Below are positions 40,309-42,431 of a stretch of 42,431 bases of DNA, in pieces. Each line of letters opens with the position of its first letter. The stretch's first letter is position 1. Where the stretch lies: NCBI RefSeq assembly GCF_029144185.1, contig NZ_CP110233.1, positions 1 to 42,431 of the forward strand, in the 5' to 3' direction. Origin of the DNA: Vagococcus intermedius (GTDB taxonomy: Bacteria > Bacillota > Bacilli > Lactobacillales > Vagococcaceae). The notes under the pieces were generated by a model, which was given only the letters and a program-made list of their open reading frames with translations, had not been told where the DNA came from and made no database searches. The position numbers were made by a program, and so were the translations under genes.

Positions 40309-40366
40309 TAACTAACCTCTTTCTAATTATTAATAATAATATATTAACTCTAATAGTGGGACAAGT

Positions 40367-40454
40367 CAATGATTCTTGTCACTTTATACATCCCCTTTTG
40401 TCACACTATGCATCCCCTTTTGTCACACTATGCATCCCCTTTTGTCACACTATT
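40367..40454. repeat. Tandem 22-bp iterons
   Basis: CATCCCCTTTTGTCACACTA plus TG, in phase at 40389, 40411 and 40433. The first two are identical and the third diverges in its last bases. A degenerate copy precedes them at 40367-40388. The 22-bp spacing is the classical iteron period of Rep_3 origins. Confidence 0.92.
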
Positions 40455-40580
40455 ATTGCTGTAACCCTTGTTATTACTGATCTTTTTTACGCCCAAAAGA
40501 TTAAAAGACAAAATATATAATATAAATATATATAAATTTGCAAAATTATTTAGTTAACAAATCATTTTATTACACATAAT

Positions 40581-40639
40581 TAAAAGACGAGAAAATGTAA
40601 TGTAAGAGACGAATAACCTTATTATTTTTTCGTCTTTTA
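40581..40639. repeat. Origin direct repeat R1 with internal hairpin
   Basis: About 57 bp nearly identical to 40743-40800. Its ends are TAAAAGACGA and TCGTCTTTTA, perfect inverted 10-bp arms. A second internal GAGACGAATAACC element varies slightly between copies. Confidence 0.8.
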
Positions 40640-40680
40640 GATCATAATAATAAAGACGTCCTGAGTTATCTAAACGATTA

Positions 40681-40701
40681 ATAGTGTGACAAAAGGGGAT
40701 G
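40681..40701 (-). repeat. Inverted single iteron
   Basis: ATAGTGTGACAAAAGGGGAT plus G is the exact reverse complement of the iteron core. Inverted iterons commonly serve in handcuffing or initiator control. Confidence 0.85.
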
Positions 40702-40742
40702 TCTTTATCTTTACAAATAGTTTATTTAATAAAAATTCTTTG

Positions 40743-40800
40743 TAAAGACGAGAAAATGTAATGGAAAAGACGAATGACCTTATTATTTTTCGTCTTTTCC
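40743..40800. repeat. Origin direct repeat R2
   Basis: The second copy of the R1 element, with GACGAGAAAATGTAATGG and a terminal CGTCTTTTCC, and 3 or 4 differences including one T indel. Confidence 0.8.
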
Positions 40801-40809
40801 TTTTTAAAA

Positions 40810-40831
40810 CATCCCCTTTTGTCACACTGTA
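40810..40831 (+). repeat. Single distal iteron
   Basis: CATCCCCTTTTGTCACACTG plus TA, same orientation as the tandem array, about 355 bp away. Confidence 0.85.
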
Positions 40832-40847
40832 TATTTTTTATATAAAA

Positions 40848-40872
40848 AGGCAAAGAGCTTAGCTCCTTGCCT
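40848..40872 (-). terminator. Terminator of the leftward lysogenic operon
   Basis: On the minus strand AGGCAAGGAGCT pairs with AGCTCTTTGCCT (one G-U), followed by TTTTTA. It overlaps the stop codon of the lipoprotein gene. Confidence 0.8.
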
Positions 40873-41314
40873 AATTTAAATTAATAGTTAGTTTGTCCGA
40901 AATACTCTCACCTTTTTGGGTCATAGATATATTTACATCAGAATTTACATCATTTAAGATAAATTTAACTTCAATTTGTCCTTCTGATGCTTCATAAATT
41001 TCTCTATTTAAATTTTGACTAGATGATATATCCCATTCTAAATCTTTTCCATTTTGTTGAGGAAAAAATAAAATTCCTGTTTGTAAAAAAGACATTTCTT
41101 TCATACTATCTTCATTTGAACCATGTTTCCAGTTAATATTTACCAATAGATTACCATCATCATCAATAGTGGCATAATCTGGTGATAATGAAATATTATT
41201 TCTCACGCTAATATTGTGTTCAGACCCTGTTAAATCGATTTTATTTTTATTATCTTCACAACTAGCTAATAAAAATAAAATTGGTATAAATATTAAAAAC
41301 CATTTTTTATTCAT
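40871..41314 (-). CDS. Lipoprotein, candidate superinfection-exclusion factor
   Basis: A 147-residue exported protein. ATG 41314 follows GAAAGGATTTTTTTACT. The signal peptide MNKKWFLIFIPILFLLASC ends in the lipobox LLASC, so Cys19 is lipidated. The mature part is beta-rich (NISLSPDYATIDDDGNLLVN, GQIEVKFILNDVNSDVNISM). It is expressed in the same direction as the repressor and lies two genes after it, the place where Streptococcus thermophilus phage TP-J34 encodes its exclusion lipoprotein Ltp. Exclusion is therefore a reasonable inference, not shown by sequence similarity I can see. Confidence 0.75.
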   Translation of the reverse strand: MNKKWFLIFIPILFLLASCEDNKNKIDLTGSEHNISVRNNISLSPDYATIDDDGNLLVNINWKHGSNEDSMKEMSFLQTGILFFPQQNGKDLEWDISSSQNLNREIYEASEGQIEVKFILNDVNSDVNISMTQKGESISDKLTINLN

Positions 41315-41347
41315 AGTAAAAAAATCCTTTCATAATCAATAAAATTT

Positions 41348-42058
41348 TTACTTTAAATCAATGGTAATGTCATATTCGTGACGAGAATTTTCATCATCAT
41401 AATCATCTGTATCATAAACAGCTGAAAATGAAAATCTAATATTATTGATGTCTTCGACACTTTCTAATTTTTCAATTGGGAAAGCAGCATATCCACCTTT
41501 ATTAGCACCTTTCATAAGTTCACCATCCCAGCCACTGATTTCATAATGCCCTTCAGACTGTTGACCAGTATTAGTTAAAATAGTTCCTTGTTGAGGATAT
41601 GCGGTGATATCTCTTTGAATATCATCTAAATTAACATGAATAACAGCAAAACCTTCAGCAGTTTTATCACCATAATCTTCATAGTTATTTACTTTAACTA
41701 TAGATACTTCATCAATTCCAACTTTCATTTCTGCCCAGTCGCTATTTGAAAGTTCTACTTTATATGATTTATCTTCAACAAACTCTACTTCATCGGTTTC
41801 TTTCGCGTTTGAAGCAATATTTTTATATTTCTTATGATTAACTAATAAATTTTTTTCTTCCTTTTTTTCATGTTTTTCTACTTTGGTATTTCCAGCTGAT
41901 TTAGCACTATCCTTTGGAGTTTCATCTTCTCCACCACCTAATGAGCCGATAGCAACTACAACAACAACTACTGCTAAAATCCAAAACCAAACTTTTTTGT
42001 AAAACGGTTTATGTTCCTTGTATACCTTTCCATTTTCGCCTTTAATTTTTTTAGCCAT
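41348..42058 (-). CDS. Membrane-anchored DUF5067-like protein
   Basis: A 236-residue protein. ATG 42058 follows TTGGAGGAATGTTTT. The basic N-terminus MAKKIKGENGKVYKEHKPFY is followed by one membrane helix (VWFWILAVVVVVVAIGSLGG), a charged linker (EKHEKKEEKN) and a beta-sandwich domain of DUF5067/DUF4352 type (KVGIDEVSIVKVNNYEDYGD, FAVIHVNLDDIQRDITAYPQ, EGHYEISGWDGELM). The domain is outside the cell. It is located between repressor and lipoprotein and probably co-transcribed with the latter. Proteins of this type are frequent in lysogeny modules and may alter the receptor or DNA injection by other phages. Confidence 0.78.
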   Translation of the reverse strand: MAKKIKGENGKVYKEHKPFYKKVWFWILAVVVVVVAIGSLGGGEDETPKDSAKSAGNTKVEKHEKKEEKNLLVNHKKYKNIASNAKETDEVEFVEDKSYKVELSNSDWAEMKVGIDEVSIVKVNNYEDYGDKTAEGFAVIHVNLDDIQRDITAYPQQGTILTNTGQQSEGHYEISGWDGELMKGANKGGYAAFPIEKLESVEDINNIRFSFSAVYDTDDYDDENSRHEYDITIDLK

Positions 42059-42158
42059 AAAACATTCCTCCAATAAGTAAATTATTTATTAGTTAATAAT
42101 AACTTATTAAATAAACAAAAACCAGATATTTTGATCTGTAAATAACGTTTGGAGGTAC

Positions 42159-42197
42159 AAAAAAAGACTATCAACATTAAAAGTGTAGTCTTTTTTT
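42159..42197. terminator. Bidirectional terminator after the repressor
   Basis: Seven A then GACTA pairs with TAGTC then seven T around 15 nt. It lies just beyond the repressor stop codon. Confidence 0.75.
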
Positions 42198-42201
42198 GTT
42201 T

Positions 42202-42431
42202 TTACATAATTATTCTACCGATGACTTTAATGTCACTAGTGGCGATAATGTCATCGTAATTCTTATTAAGAGAAACTAACCTGATTTGACCGTCTTCTAC
42301 ATACATTTTTTTAACATAAGCATCAGAACCTATCATAACCACGCCTATTTGACCATTTCTGACGTCGTCATCGCATTTTACGAATACTACTTCGCCATCT
42401 TCGAATAACGGTTCCATGGAGTCACCAGACA
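42202..42431 (-). CDS. CI/LexA-type repressor, C-terminal part (continues from base 1)
   Basis: The C-terminal S24 peptidase part of the repressor at 1-478. The first five codons across the junction are V-S-G-D-S, then MEPLFEDGEVVFVKC. SGDSM holds the nucleophilic Ser (164 of the joined protein), and AYVKKMY holds the general-base Lys. The end KVIGRIIM is typical of the family. It ends TAA at 42204-42202. This fragment taken alone would seem to start at ATG 42417, but that Met is the one after the catalytic Ser. See the entry at 1-478. Confidence 0.95.
   Translation of the reverse strand, partial: SGDSMEPLFEDGEVVFVKCDDDVRNGQIGVVMIGSDAYVKKMYVEDGQIRLVSLNKNYDDIIATSDIKVIGRIIM

Larger units (their letters stand above)
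40360..40831. other. oriV: Plasmid replication origin (iteron ori)
   Basis: A non-coding region of about 560 bp upstream of repB. It has tandem 22-bp iterons, two further iterons (one inverted), two long hairpin-forming direct repeats and AT-rich segments (40500-40560) suited to melting. GACAAG-N9-CTTGTC (40360-40380) lies next to the repB start and may be its autoregulatory operator. Confidence 0.88.

Noticed and set aside
40367-40454. Short tandem repeats that could suggest a CRISPR array
   Set aside because: The 22-bp units abut without spacers and lie upstream of a Rep_3 gene, so they are iterons.
42202-42417. A separate 71-aa gene at the right end
   Set aside because: Its apparent start Met is the residue after the catalytic Ser of the repressor. 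It is the C-terminal part of the gene cut by linearisation.

Overview
This window looks like one complete circular replicon of about 42.4 kb. A CI/LexA-type repressor gene is cut by the window ends: its first 159 codons plus one base run leftward from 478 to 1, and the remaining codons run from 42431 to 42202. Joined, the reading frame is intact through the catalytic SGDSM motif and gives a 235-residue protein. The element has a full temperate siphophage programme, a Rep_3 plasmid initiator with iterons, and no integrase, excisionase or recognisable att site. It is best described as a phage-plasmid. The low GC content, AGGAGG ribosome-binding sites, gene families (ERF, HNHc_6, RinA/DUF722-like, SPP1-type portal and gp7, Prp, DUF536) and AT-rich codon use point to a Lactobacillales host (Enterococcaceae or Carnobacteriaceae seem likely). 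I cannot name the species.

Layout. 1-2400 is the genetic switch: repressor (minus), cro-like gene (plus), Rha/ORF6C antirepressor and small regulators. Divergent promoters there carry AATACG-N7-CGTATT operators. 2474-6563 holds recombination, replication and late control (ERF, HNH nuclease, replisome organiser, DUF1064 nuclease, RinA-like activator). 6565-8243 is a tRNA and toxin-antitoxin island (tRNA-Lys, tRNA-CAT, hicAB, a decayed tRNA copy). 8279-20004 holds packaging, head and head-tail genes, interrupted by a membrane-protein moron at 12245-13087. 20022-30952 holds the tape measure, distal tail and receptor-binding genes. 30983-32212 holds holin and endolysin. 32301-38392 is cargo: relBE, three XRE regulators with membrane tails, a cold-shock protein, small membrane proteins and a broken secreted-protein gene. 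38522-40840 is the plasmid replicon (DUF536-type protein, RepB, iteron origin). 40871-42058 encodes a lipoprotein and a membrane-anchored DUF5067-like protein downstream of the repressor, where superinfection-exclusion genes often sit.

The most notable theme is translational recoding. Four structural genes end at recoding-like signals, each followed by an overlapping open frame that continues the expected protein. The major capsid gene has A AAA AAG and a hairpin 8 nt downstream, giving a 25-residue acidic tail. The MuF/gp7 head protein has C CCT TTT with a GC-rich stem 6 nt downstream, giving access to a C-terminal Ntox50-like toxin. The tail chaperone has T TTT TTC. The major tail protein has CCC TAA, a +1-type site leading into an FN3 domain. 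The MuF case would be a frameshift-gated polymorphic toxin loaded in the virion. A single-base deletion is the main competing explanation, and the endolysin and FN3 regions carry changes that look like ordinary damage. A phage-encoded Prp protease sits by the portal gene, and scaffold, capsid and tail tube all have Prp-type N-terminal motifs.
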